DNA from: Dipteris shenzhenensis
Lineage: Eukaryota > Polypodiophyta > Polypodiopsida > Gleicheniales
NCBI GenBank assembly: GCA_047967505.1
Contig: CM106538.1
Direction: 5' to 3' (one strand)
Length of the DNA: 64,000 nt
This document shows, piece by piece, positions 20,111 through 31,699 of the stretch. The notes under the pieces are model-generated. The model was given only the letters and a program-made list of their open reading frames with translations. It made no database searches and had not been told where the DNA came from. A program made the position numbers and the translations under genes. Position 1 is the stretch's first letter. Every line of letters begins with the position of its first letter.

Positions 20111-23100
20111 CTTGAGCCAACTTTGGTTGTGGCTTCTTCAGGCTCAACAGAGCATAGGTCTAGAGCATTTCTTGATGCTCAAGAGAGGAGTAGTGCTTCC
20201 GTTGCTTTGTACAAACATGCTCAAATATCTAGAGGTCACTTGGTGAGATGGTATGTTCACCCGAGGTATTGATTGCTGACAGTATATCTGCCTTGAGACT
20301 TCTATGATCAGCCTACTAGTCACTATGAGATAGTTTGTTGCAATGAAAATCCTAGGCTCTGAGAATCATATATGCAGCATTGGTTGGCAATGCATGTTGG
20401 GATATGCTTATGCTGGCACTGACATGCGTTTGAGTTTATGGATGACCTTGTCACACTCGATGCAATCGCAGTCGCTTGCCATTTTTCAAGAGAGAGGTAT
20501 GTTATGAGGGCATGAGTTTTTGAGCTTGCCTGTGGACAGGACCCTGGGAAAATGAAGGCCATGGGTTGCTAGGTGTGTAAGGGCCCCTAGGAGTTATTGC
20601 CTTAGGGGTGAATTTGTTAATTGGTCCAAAGAGGGGGCAAAGGGCCTTAAGGTTCTAAGGTTGGACAATTGGTTTGGTCCTAAAAAAGTGCCCCACTACA
20701 GGGGGCATGGGGGCAAATGAAACGTAGGTGTCACGTGGTATCTACTGAAAACTACAAAGGCTACGTGCATGGTTTGATGGGCTTTTAAAGCACTCGTAGA
20801 AATTGCGTGGTGCTGATGGGAGGAAGAAAAGCTAGTTGTATGGTGAATCGTCGAGGCACGGGGGGAGGATGGATGATTTTATGTATTGGATCTAGATCGA
20901 GGTTCGTACGTTGCACTTTGGGATGTGCGGTTCATTTTTAGTGTCTATATGAGTGGCCTTGAGTACTAAAGAGGCTTGTGGGATGATAGCTCCATCCATA
21001 GAGGGCCTGGTTGCTTATAGGGCCAAGCCTATTGACACAGAACTGATCTGGAAGGGGCGATTGCATTCAATTGTGTGTGTGTGTGTGTGATTGTTGGTGT
21101 ATAGGCAGGGTATGTTGATGTACAGGCAGGATAATGCACCATTGAGAATGGGTTGCACAAGCTCGTGTATGCGCTTAGTTGGATGCCACCAGGTTGCTTC
21201 CGCTTGATTCTGCTACTTTGTTGTGAGCTGTCTTGTAGAGACTTTGTTGGCAGGGTGGTTTAGAGTGGATGCTTCCAGATCGAGTGCAAAGTTCCCAAGA
21301 TTGCAAGCTGATCATTTATGCTTTCACCCATTGCTTGGGCATCCTAGTGGTCTAGTGAACACTTGAGGTAGCCCAAGGAGTTGTGGCCCCCACACGGGTT
21401 GCTAATAACAATTTCCAAGTTTCATGCAAGCATTTAGAATAGTGTTGATTGCCTATTGCTTTGTGAGGTGGGAGCAGAGCCTAGCTTGTGTCATTGCTTG
21501 TGGTATTGATACCCTTTGGAAGTGAGATATGCAAATAATGCAAGGAAAGTTTGAATCTATCGTGTATCCCATTTGTAGGGTTCTCCAATTAATAAAGGGG
21601 CACCAAGGTTTAAGGCCAATCTGTGACATTGTCTTGAGTAAGAGCATTCTAGCTCCCATTCAAATGGTTGTTATTTACTAAATTGTTTGAGTTAGAGCAT
21701 TGGCTGGTTAATTTTCTATTATCGGCCTCTTGTTTGCCTTGAGGTCAGTTTCATACACATTTTGCGCTTGCGCACCTCAGTGTAGCTCAAGATGGAAGCA
21801 GTGGTTGCCAAATAGTAACGAATGCCTTAAAAAACTTTCTTGTGTATCGCATGTTCTGGTTGTCATCTACATCAAAGAAGGAATGTATGAGAAAACCGTG
21901 AACCTATAGAAGAATTGATGTTTCTGGGTGCTGCCATCGGGTACACGATCATAACAGGAGCCCAAAATAATGTCAAATAGTTGTGATGTTTTTGAAATCC
22001 TCACCTTAGAGTCAATGGTAGTCATTACTTTTGTGGGGGGGATACAATGATTACTTTTGGGCAAGGGACCAGCCAAGACACGCATATTTTTCCATGGCTA
22101 CTCCTCTGTTTATTACATGTAAGAATGTGTGATTGATTTTGGCTTGCACATTTATGTTTCATGAATTTGCTTCAGATTAATCATGCTCATCAAGGCTATG
22201 AAACCGAATTAAGTGAAGCAAATTCGGCAATCCAGTGCAAAAGGATCAAGCCACATAGTTTCTGACCATCATATTTGTTTCGTTCAGTGGGGTGCAATGG
22301 GATTTCGGTGGCCAATGCCATAATGAGACCCAGCCCATCTTCAACGAACCTTACCTTTCTCCCTATCCTTACAAAATGCAAGTGGTGGAGGAGATCGTTC
22401 AATGAACAAAGAGTTTTTGTCCAGATTCTCAACCTCACAAGACTTTTAGATTTACAAAAAGATTCCCGTCTTGCACTTTTTGTTCATCCGATTGAGGAGG
22501 TCAAATATTATAGTCATTGGTGCTTTCCTGGACTACCGAATACTTGGACCGAGCTGCTCTATTTTTCTTTGTTTATAACAGGTAACTGATACCAATGGCA
22601 TTCAAATTTTCATCTAGCCTGCTAATGGGTCTACTTAAATAAAAAATTCATTATCTATACATTCTAGCATCGGATTTCCGTGGGAATTGCATTTGATCTG
22701 CAAAACTCCATGAATTTGCAAGATTCACTGGGAAAAATTAATTGGTGATAGTTCATTAGGCTAACTTAATTAATTAACCCCCTAACGTAATTTATTAAAT
22801 TTAATTAATCCTCCCTCCCTAATCCTTCCCTCCCGTCCACCTTACCAACCTCTGCTTCTCTACGCTTCACCTCACCAGTTGTATCTCTCTGCCTATGCTC
22901 TACTCGCCGATTACAACCGCCCCCCCCCCAAACACACATTTGCAGTCTGCCGCCTTCCATCTATTCGAGCTACTCCCCTCCAGCAAGCTCTCAATCAAGC
23001 TCCACCCCTTTGCCAAGTCCTCCGATCCAGAACAGATTCGTGCTTGTCTTGCAATGGAATGGTTCAAGACAACAGAGTTAGAATGGTAGTGAAATAAACA

Positions 23101-24170
23101 CGGTTTCCATTGTTCCGATCCAATAGATAGGAGTGCAGAAGCAAGGCAAGATGGAGACAACAACAACGCAGAGCAGGGCGGTTTGGAAAAATCAAGAAGT
23201 CGAGACACGTGGTGAACATTTGTAATCCCCCATTATCCCCCTTCACCCCCTTTAATTGGCTAATTGAATTTTTTCTCTCATAACCCCCCTATTGGCATTC
23301 AAACTTTTCAAAGCTATCAATCAAGACATTGGTTGGTGCAAAATATATTCCCACACATGATCGAAAGCCATGAAACATCAATTGGTCTCACGAATATTCC
23401 TTTCAATTTCTTTCACTAGCTAACCTCACAGGTTGACTCACTCTAAAGAGTTTTGTGTAGTGCATTTCAAGGTGAGCAGACCTTCTTTTATATGACCTAA
23501 TCATCCTTTAGCTATTTTTTCAATATCATGAATGATTTGCTACTATTTCCCCGCTTCTAATCTAGATGTTTGGTTTTCCATTGGATGTGCGAGAACATCC
23601 ACCATGGATTCCTTCAAATATAGTCTCATAGCTTTTGTCCATGGGTTTTGCACTAGTACTATCTTAATTAGTAGTTTGCTATATCCTTCACAAGAGCGCA
23701 CCTCGCTTTGAGGCCAGGGATTTCCCTTTGGTTTACCTATGGGTGGCTCATGCCATTTGAAGCATGCTTTTTATTGTATACATTGGCTCCTTTTAGTGGT
23801 TATTGTGTGAACGAGTGTGGAGCTAACAAGTCTATTATATGCTGCTAAGTGGGCAATCGTATGCTTTAGACATAAGGTCATGGGATTGCCCTTTGGTACA
23901 ACCCCTGTGTGGGTTGTACCCTTATGTGGCCCATACTATCCAATGCTCTCTATGTACTTTTTGGCCCCTTGTAGAGGTTATGGAATGTTGTATCCTTTTG
24001 ATTGAATATAAGATCCATGGATCTTTCTATCAAAATACCATAGCCTTTTTTAAACAAGTGGGATTTTTTGGATTTATCCCCACTTCATTTTTAAACCTTT
24101 TTATTTGTAAAGCTTGTTGCTTATCATTTTAAAGTATGTTAATGTGTACAATTTATTGCCATGTGGTTCA
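20111..24170. other. About 4 kb without a recognised gene
   Basis: Contains a short (TG)n run near 21074-21089 and 'aggcaggatat/atg' repeats near 21102-21135. A C-only run sits at about 22919-22930. Open stretches at 22275-22589 (+) and 22895-23089 (+; MLYSPITTAPPPNTHLQSAA...) match nothing I know. The latter ends near a gtagtg and could be a first exon, but nothing supports that. Integrase or pol text is not seen. Confidence 0.4.
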
Positions 24171-24174
24171 TGCA

Positions 24175-24760
24175 TAGTCTAGATAGGGTTGCACAATTCC
24201 AATGTAGTCTAGATTTTGTTCCATGTATGTTGCAAGCTCCTTTCCTGATATGTGATAATTTGGGTATTTGTGCTTTTTGTGGATAAAGTATCTTTATGTC
24301 CGTAGCTTTTGGTGAAGATAAGATTTGTGAGTATTTGTGATTTTTATCTTTATGTCTGTAACTTTTAGTGAAGAAAAGATACTTGGTCTGTTAATAGTTT
24401 TTCTTCTTGTTGACTCCTAGTTGACACAAGAATTAGACCCGGTGTCAGGTCTAATTCTTGTGTATAGTCTAGATAGGGTTACACAATTCAGAGGTACAAC
24501 CAATGTAGTCTAGGTTTTGTTCCATGTATGTTGCAAGCTCCTTTCCTGATATGTGATATTTTGGGTATTTGTGCTTTTTGTGGATATAGTATCTTTATGT
24601 CCGTAGCTTTTAGTGAAGAAAAGATTTGTGAGTATTTGTGATTTTCATGGATATAGTATCTTTATGTCTTTAGCTTTTAGTGAAGAAAAGATACTTGGTC
24701 TGTTTATAGTTTTTCTTCTTGTTGACTCCTGGTTGACACAAGAATTAGACTTGGTGTCGA
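24175..24760. repeat. Tandem direct duplication of about 290 bp
   Basis: Copy 1 begins at 24175 and copy 2 at 24465, both with 'tagtctagatagggtt'. Shared blocks include 'ttttgttccatgtatgttgcaag', 'ctcctttcctgatatgtgat', 'tttatgtccgtagctttt' and 'gttgacacaagaattagac'. Each copy also contains an internal repeat of 'agtatctttatgtc...gtgaagaaaagat'. No coding content is recognisable. Confidence 0.9.
24424..24463. repeat. Perfect 16-bp inverted repeat with 8-base loop
   Basis: acacaagaattagacc (24424-24439) and its exact reverse complement (24448-24463) flank the loop cggtgtca. The hairpin sits exactly at the junction of the two 290-bp copies. No T-run follows, so it is not a simple terminator. 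Confidence 0.9.
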
Positions 24761-25215
24761 GAAACTAGACACCCTGTTGCGGCAAAGTGCTAAACGGTGG
24801 AGTTTCAGGTGGCAAGAACAAGTAGCACATCGTCATTGAAGCAGCCCAATGATAGTCACTAATCAAGTAAGGTTCTTGGATAGGAATTTAGTAGGTCAAT
24901 TGTTGCTAGAACCATATGGTAGACAGGAACTGGTCTATAAGAGTCTTATTGTAATGGTGAAATCAGTTTTTGGCTCATAGTGTCTTGTACCAGATGCAAG
25001 TTCAAGCGAGTCTAGAGTCCTGTTGCAAGAGTGAGTGGTTTACCTTGAGTTGAGGCTTGAGTCTATTTAACCCCCGGCTCTTTGTATTGGCCGAGGGCCT
25101 CTTGATTAATACATGTAATGCATTTAGTTGTTTATTCATTGCACTTGTGTACTTGTGTTGCTTCTCATTCCACCCATCTTCATATAGTTTTTTTCCACAC
25201 AACACAGACCCCGTT
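24761..25215 (+). mobile_element. LTR-like stretch before a Ty3/gypsy remnant (uncertain)
   Basis: Contains a promoter-like segment 'gagtctatttaaccc' near 25060-25074, a GC-rich palindromic leader 'ggctctttgtattggccgagggcc' and a T-rich end before 'ccacacaaca' at 25195-25204. The layout resembles U3-R-U5. Decayed Ty3/gypsy pol lies about 2 kb downstream on the same strand. No matching second LTR was found, so this stays tentative. Confidence 0.3.
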
Positions 25216-27030
25216 AGTGCACGATGCGATGGATGGAAGTTGTCTACAATGACCTAAAGTATTCAACCAAGAAGCAACCTTCACGCATTTGGATGGAGGA
25301 TTATGAGCAGTCATCCACAAAAAGTTTTCATGATGAAGAACTTGAAGAGCCCCTACTAAAGCGAAGTCAACGGCCTGCGACTGGGTCCATGGATGTTTTT
25401 ATCGAAGCTATACTTTTATATTAATATAAAATCTTGGCAAAAGTTTACCAAGTTGTTTTTTTTACTTTCACCATGTTGACAAAACATAGTATGATTTTAT
25501 ATATTTTCTTTTGAATTTCTATGTAAAATATGAATTTTGGCAAAGTATTTGAATTTTTTGCATAAAGTTTCAAATCTTGGCAAATGTTTCAAAATTTTAT
25601 TTTTATTAGGCCATATAAACTTTCAATGCCAATATAAAATTTTCACTTTTTAATGAAACTAACATGAAAAAATCATCCATGACTAGGTCTATATGGGGAG
25701 CATCTACACTAGAGCCAAGACAAGCTTCCAATCAAGAAGGACAACAAGATTCTGTTCATGAGCCAGAGAGAACAAGAGTGTGGTCATGCCAATAGGTGGG
25801 TTTCTAACCAAGAAATGAGCCATGCTCGAGTCTGAGCAAGCAGAGAACCATCCTAGGTTCCAGTATCCAGGCCAAGTTTTCCAAGCCTGGCCTTCCCAGG
25901 AAATCCAACCATGTCTAAGCAAAAGTACTCCAAGAACTACTATGCCAAGTCCTCAACATTGAGCAAAGTATGATACCCTATCAAGCGTATGTATGAGTTG
26001 GGAGACCAACACAGGGGCCAAGCCTAGTCGCATCTAAAATGCCAGTATGTGGAAGACCGATACCAATTGCATCAAAAGTAATTGGTATCCAAATTAGAAT
26101 GGGAATTATAGGATAAAGAACTAGCTATTGATTAGTGACCTGAGCCAAGTATGCCAATACAGGCAACAAAACTTGGTGAAGCTTCCTGGAGCAAAAAAAA
26201 AGAAGTATTGGATAATGCCCATCAGCAAATGTGGCTAAGGCATGGGAAATGTTCCAAGATATGGTTAGTCAAAGCATTGCAAATTGCTACATATTGCCAT
26301 AAATTCTTTTTCCAATACCTCCGAGCTAAAGATAAACCACCCAAGTATGTGGAATACTTGGTGACCATACCAATCATTGATAACCTGATGGTGTCATTAT
26401 TGATGGAGGATATGGAGTTACCATCCTTTCAAAGGATCTTGCCAATCAAATCAAGTTCAAGTGCCTTAAGGCGTCATCATTCAGGATGTGGATGGCAGAT
26501 CAATAACGAGTAGAAACAAAAGGTAAGTTACAAGATGTTGCCATTACAATTGGTGGAATTCATTATATAGTAAGTCTGTTAGTCATACATATGGATGAGA
26601 ATGGGTACCCAATCCTATCGGCTCTACCTTGGCTTGAAAGTGTAAAGATGATGCATGACTAGGGTTTTGACTTGATGACTATCAAAACGGGTGACACTGA
26701 AATTGAAATTCCTACAAACACTAGTATACCAAGTACTTGTTGCCCAAAAAACTTGGAAGTATCAGATCACTTTCCAAAAGATATTGAAACTCGGTTGATG
26801 GAGATGCAAATATTACTAGTGGGCGAGATTGATGCGACTGAGCTCAAGGAAAAGATAAAAGCTGAGAAACTAGTCAAGCAACAACATTATTACCCAAGCA
26901 ACTTTATAGAGGATGTGGTTGGTGAGTTGAGAACTCTATTGAGAAATAGTTACTATTACTCGTCTTGGATCAGAACATTTAATCCCAGAACCAACACAGA
27001 ACTCAACTTGGGAAGTGAGGAGGATCCTTA
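25216..27030 (+). pseudogene. Possible gag/protease part of a decayed Ty3/gypsy element
   Basis: The open stretches 26151-26513 and 26672-27031 (+) contain no domain I can name. They lie directly upstream of clear pol text and hold the position of gag and protease. The second has EIEIPTNTSIPSTCCPKN followed by a charged helix-like part. An AT-rich segment at 25425-25660 repeats 'cttggcaaa'. The assignment rests on position only. Confidence 0.35.
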
Positions 27031-29530
27031 GATAGTGATTGTTAGTGCACACTTACCTGGTGGTCAACTTCAAGCACTTAAGGATTTATTTCTACAATAA
27101 AAGGATGTGTTTGCATGGATTTATATAGATATGCACAGAGTGCTACCAAAGATTTGTCAGCACCAAATACCCCTGGTTCTAGATGCTAAACCCATTTGGC
27201 AAAAACAGTACCGCATGAATTCAAATTATGCCAAGCAAGTCAAAGAAGAATTGGATAAATTGGTTTAGGCAGGGTTTATTTATGCCATTTATAAGAGTGA
27301 TTGGTTATTCTTAATAGTCACGGTACCAAAGAAGAATGGAAATCTTCGAGTCTATGTGGACTACTGGAAGCTTGATGTTGAAATAGTACCAGATCCATAA
27401 TTCCTTTCACAAATGGGAATTTGGACAAAGTTGCAAGACATGATATGCACTCATTTATGGATGGTTACAGTGGTTCAACCAGATATTAGTTGCACCTAAA
27501 GACCAATCCAAGACAACATTTATTATAGAATGGGGTGCTTATGCCACAAAAGTGAACCGTTGGGTTACGAAATACAGCTTCTACTTTTCAAACATTCATG
27601 GTGGATACATTTTGGGACTACCTCACCGAGTTCATCACTTATTATTCGTGTGTGTACTAAGAATTTATTTGGATGATTTTTGTGTGTACTAAGAAACTAA
27701 TCAACACCTTATGTACCTGGGTAGGGTTTTTGCCAGGTGCAAACAAGAGGGTATATCACTTAATCTATCCAAAAGTGTCTTTTGCGTTCATGTTAGCATA
27801 CTTCTTGGACATGATTTCTAAAGATGGTGTTTGCACTAAGCTAGGTAGGATCAAGTACATTGAGAAAATTTCTAAGTCATAGAACGTTAAATTAGATAAT
27901 CAGCTTTTATAAAGGATTTTGCAAAAATTTCTAGCCCTTTATATGAAATGACCAAGCAAAATACCAAGTTCCAGTGACCAAGGAGTTAGCTATAGCTTTC
28001 CATGATCTAAAGAAATGGGCCACTAAAACACCCATCTTGTGGCAACCAAGGTGGGATGTCATATGTAGATGTGTCTGGTTATGCCATTAGATTTATCTTG
28101 TCCTAGTGAGAAGGTAAATTGGACTACCTAGTCTACTATGCAAGTAGACTTATGACCCAAGATGAGTGCAATTATAGTACCACTGAACGAGAGGCGCTTG
28201 TATGGCTTATAGTGTCCAAAAATTTTGACACTATCTACTTGGTAATCAATTCATCTTCTAAGTCGATCACTAAGCTTTATTACACTTGATCAACAAAATA
28301 GTGTGATTAAGGTCGCTTGGTTCGATGGATTCTTATGTTACAAGAGTTTAATTTTTAGATTGTTCATAAACCTAAGAAAATCTATGTAGGAGTAGAATAC
28401 TTGTCTCAGTTACCTGCTTTGAAAGAAACTCAAGGTGCTTGAACCGAATTACCTGATGCACAATTGTTTGCTATTGGTTTTGTGGACACTGAATATGATA
28501 ACAATTGATGTAGTGTCTCTCTCAAGAAACATTTTTGAAGCATATGACCAAGGACAAAGTGTAGATAGTTAGCTTTAAAATTCTTGTGTCATGCTCTCAT
28601 TGGTGGTCATTTGTATTGCTAAGGAGTTGATGGCGTATTGTGTAGGTGGGTTTTACCACATGAATGCGAAGTGGTCCTCACTGAGGCTCACATTGAGCCT
28701 ACCAGTGGTCATTATGGTGGAGATTTAACAACTCGAAAAGTACTCCAAGCCAGGCTATGGTGGGAACCCTTATTTAAAGATGCTTATGCTTTAAAGGTCA
28801 TGTGCCTCTTCAACCAAGTCATCCTTGGGAATCTTTTCAAAGATGGGGATTGGATTTCATGGATCAATTGAAGACTACTCAATACACACAGAACAACTAT
28901 GTCTTGGTAGCCATAGATTATGCCACTAGTGGGTTGAGGCTAAAGCAATGAGAGATGATTCGCCTAAAGTATGGCCAAAATCCTATTTGAAAATATCATA
29001 TGAAGATTTCGATGTCCCATTGAATTTGTCAGTCACTAAGGAACTCACTTCATGAATGAAGTATTATCCCTAACCAAAGATTTCTTGTAATGCATTGAGT
29101 TGCTACAACTTATTACCTACATTGTGGCGGCCCAGCCGAGTCTTCTAATAAACTTATTAAGCTTATTGTCACCAAGACAGGAATCACTCATTGGTGAGAT
29201 TGGGGCACCAAGCTTCATGCGGCCTTATGGGCTTACGGTATTGCTTACAAGATAACAACAAACCTTACTCCCTTCTGAATGTATTTTGGATTGGAAGCAG
29301 TAGTTCCTTAAGAATTTTTAGTATCAAGTCTACGAGTTGTTGTCGAGAGACAATTGCATCAACTGGAAGAGATAGATGAATTATGACTCCGAGCAGCTTG
29401 GTCACAGCAAGTCATTTGTCGATGAAAATCTAGGCATGACAGGAACATTATGCCCAAGCACCTTAAAAAAGAGATGTTGGTTCTTCTCTACAAATGCCAA
29501 GCTTGGCCCCTTGAAGCCTAATTTAAGGAT
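27031..29530 (+). pseudogene. Ty3/gypsy pol remnant (RT, RNase H, integrase)
   Basis: Decayed pol. The RT shows KDVFAWIYIDM, AGFIYAIYKSDW, VPKKNGNLRVYVDY and IIEWGAYA, then YLDDFCVY near 27668. RNase H text follows (LKKWATKTPILWQP; LVRWILMLQEF). A zinc-finger part lies in the open stretch 28638-28871 (EAHIEPTSGHYGGDLTTRKV). Integrase core pieces at 28850-29330 read NNYVLVAIDYATSG, PAESSNKLIKLIVTK and LWAYGIAYKITT. The order is complete, but stops and frameshifts occur every 100-300 bases, so this copy is old. Motifs resemble those of the element at 1-3055, and both may belong to related families. Confidence 0.8.
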
Positions 29531-30254
29531 GGAATATACCAGTTAATTGAAGTATATGATAATGGGATAGTGCAATTGGCCGATATCCAGGGACCAGTAA
29601 TTCTTGAACAAATCATTGGGAGTCGAGTCGAGCCTTACCAAGCACAAGTGTACCTAGTGCCCTGGTCCAACATACAAGCTATTCAACAGACACATTAGTG
29701 TAGAGGGTTAATTGAGTAATTTATTTTGGGAAATTATAGGATCAACATGGGGTTCATAGAGTCCAAGACTGCTATTATGTGCCACTTAATGATGGCGTGG
29801 GAATCTAAACTACTCCTATATTTGTCATTGACTTTTTTTGTAATGCAATAAAATATTTAAATGCAAGCAACACACTCAAACCAAAAATTTCTTTATAGTA
29901 GAGTACTTTAAAACATGACATCCGAAAGTGGAGTCACATGTCCAAACATGCAATATCTATATCCAAGCACCGAGTTGATATGTTTAGATACACATCCACG
30001 AACAAAGTCATAACTAAACATACAAAATCTACATTAGAGATGCAAGACAAAAACATCCATAAGGGAAAAGCCTATGGTCATGTGCTTTCTGTCCATCACA
30101 GCGACTGTATCGGTGATGAATGAATCATGGAATACGAACAATCCGATCTGTACCCACATCAGACAAAAAGACAATTTACTAGGAACTATAATTATTGAGC
30201 CACAAAATTTTTATGACGATATGTTGATAAAACGGTATAACAGTTTCATTCCAT
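29531..30254. other. Stretch without a recognised gene
   Basis: Ends of the Ty3/gypsy remnant fade out here. Minor open stretches at 29938-30123 and 30074-30325 (+) carry no motif I recognise; the latter runs antisense into the copia copy to its right. Confidence 0.4.
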
Positions 30255-30735
30255 TCTGGCTCATGTGTCCCAACCGGCAATGCCACAAAGAAGTACTTGG
30301 CTGCTTTGTTATTGCAACAATGTGATCAGACACCCCTGATACATGTAAGGGATACAATGTCCTATGCTTGGCACCCCTTGCCAAAACCATAGAGCCCTTC
30401 TAAATTTTCCAACTCTGATACATGTAAGGGATACAATGTCCTACGCTTGGCACCCCTTGCCAAAACCATAGAGCCCTTCTGAAATTTCCAACTCTGATAC
30501 ATGTAAGGGATACAATGTCCTACACTTGTCACCCCTTGCCAAAACCATAGAGCCCTTCTGAATTTTCCAATTTTGGCTCATGTGTCCCAACCGGCAATGC
30601 CACAAAGAAGTACTTGGCTGCTTTGTTATTGCAACAACGTGATCAGACACCCCTGATACATGTAAGGGATACAATGTCCTATGCTTGTCACTCCTTGCCA
30701 AAACCATAGAGCCCTTCTAAATTTTCTAACTCTGA
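30255..30735. repeat. 79-bp tandem units in the copia pre-integrase region
   Basis: Units containing 'gatacatgtaagggatacaa' start at 30338, 30417, 30496 and 30655. A neighbouring segment with 'gtgtcccaaccggcaatgcc' occurs at about 30266 and 30583. The arrangement is R-U-U-U-R-U, where R and U are consecutive parts of the copia coding sequence. A 79-bp step does not keep the frame. Confidence 0.9.
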
Positions 30736-31690
30736 AAGCCAAAGTTGATTTGAAAACCAACATCTTCTAGCTAACCTACTAAAATGAGACTCTTGTTCAG
30801 CTTAGGCACATGTCTCACATTTTTTAAAACAAATACAGAACCATTTGCAAAAGAAAACTTTAAGTCAATTGCTCCCACTATGTCACATGCATAATTATTT
30901 CCAAGATGCACACGTCTGCCCACTGTTATAAGTGGAGAACCTTTCTCTATAGGGTGTGACATGGAATGAAGCACTAGAATCCAAAATCCCATATTGGGAA
31001 TATGCATCATCTGAAGTGGTAAGCTAAACAGATAGACTAGACATTAAGAGAATGTCATTATCACTATCATCAGTGGCTACATTAATCTCCTCGATCTTTA
31101 CTTTTCCTTTGTCCTCCCTTGGACTCTCTTCCTTCTTATTTGCACCCCAATTTGCATTCTTTTTCTTAACTTCCTTCTTATTTGCACCCCAATTTGCATT
31201 CTTTTTCTTATCCGTTTGCTCTCTTTTTCAGCTTGTAGCAATCCTTTTTCATGTGGCCCTTCTTGCCACAATGGTAACACTCAATATTTCGTGCCCTAGA
31301 TTTACTATGAGACTTCCCCCCGAACTATGATTTTCCCCTTTGCACCTTTATGGCTGCATCCTACTTATTGCCATCCATAGACTTCCATCTAATCTCCTCG
31401 GCCAAGAAGCTACCCACAACATCATCAAACTTTAGTACTCCACCATGTGCAAAGTTACTGATAGTTGTATAAAAGGTATCCCATGAGGATGGCAATGAAC
31501 ACAAGAGGAATATTGCCTTCATCTCCGCATCAAATTTTAGCTTCTGAGCCTGAAGCTGGCTGAAAATAATATTGAATTCATTCAAGTGAGAAGCAATGGA
31601 CACCCCTTCCTTCATGTACAACTCAAACAACCTCTTCATGAGGTGTATTAGAGGCAGTTTCCTTCTCATAAGTGGCACATAAATGTATCA
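30255..31690 (-). pseudogene. Ty1/copia gag, protease and pre-integrase segment, inverted
   Basis: Read right to left. Gag of the UBN2 type comes first (31678-31361: VSIASHLNEFNIIFSQLQ, LLCSLPSSWDTFYTTISNF), then a zinc-knuckle and Lys-rich stretch, then protease-proximal text (31010-30771: HPIEKGSPLITVGRRVHLGN, FANGSVFVLKNVRHVPKLNK). The GAG-pre-integrase motif ends it (SLWHCRLGHMS). These are the 5' domains of a copia polyprotein. Integrase and RT of the same family lie immediately to the right on the opposite strand, so the copy carries an inversion. The gag N-terminus is absent, and stops and short duplications make it inactive. Confidence 0.85.
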
Positions 31691-31699
31691 CATTCGAGT

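Noticed and set aside
20575-20612. 'cccctaggagttattgccttagggg' palindrome as a possible terminator or regulatory hairpin
   Set aside because: Short imperfect stem without context; not convincing in plant DNA.
22895-23089. Possible first exon of a transit-peptide-bearing protein ending at a gtagtg
   Set aside because: No homology recognised and no downstream exon found.
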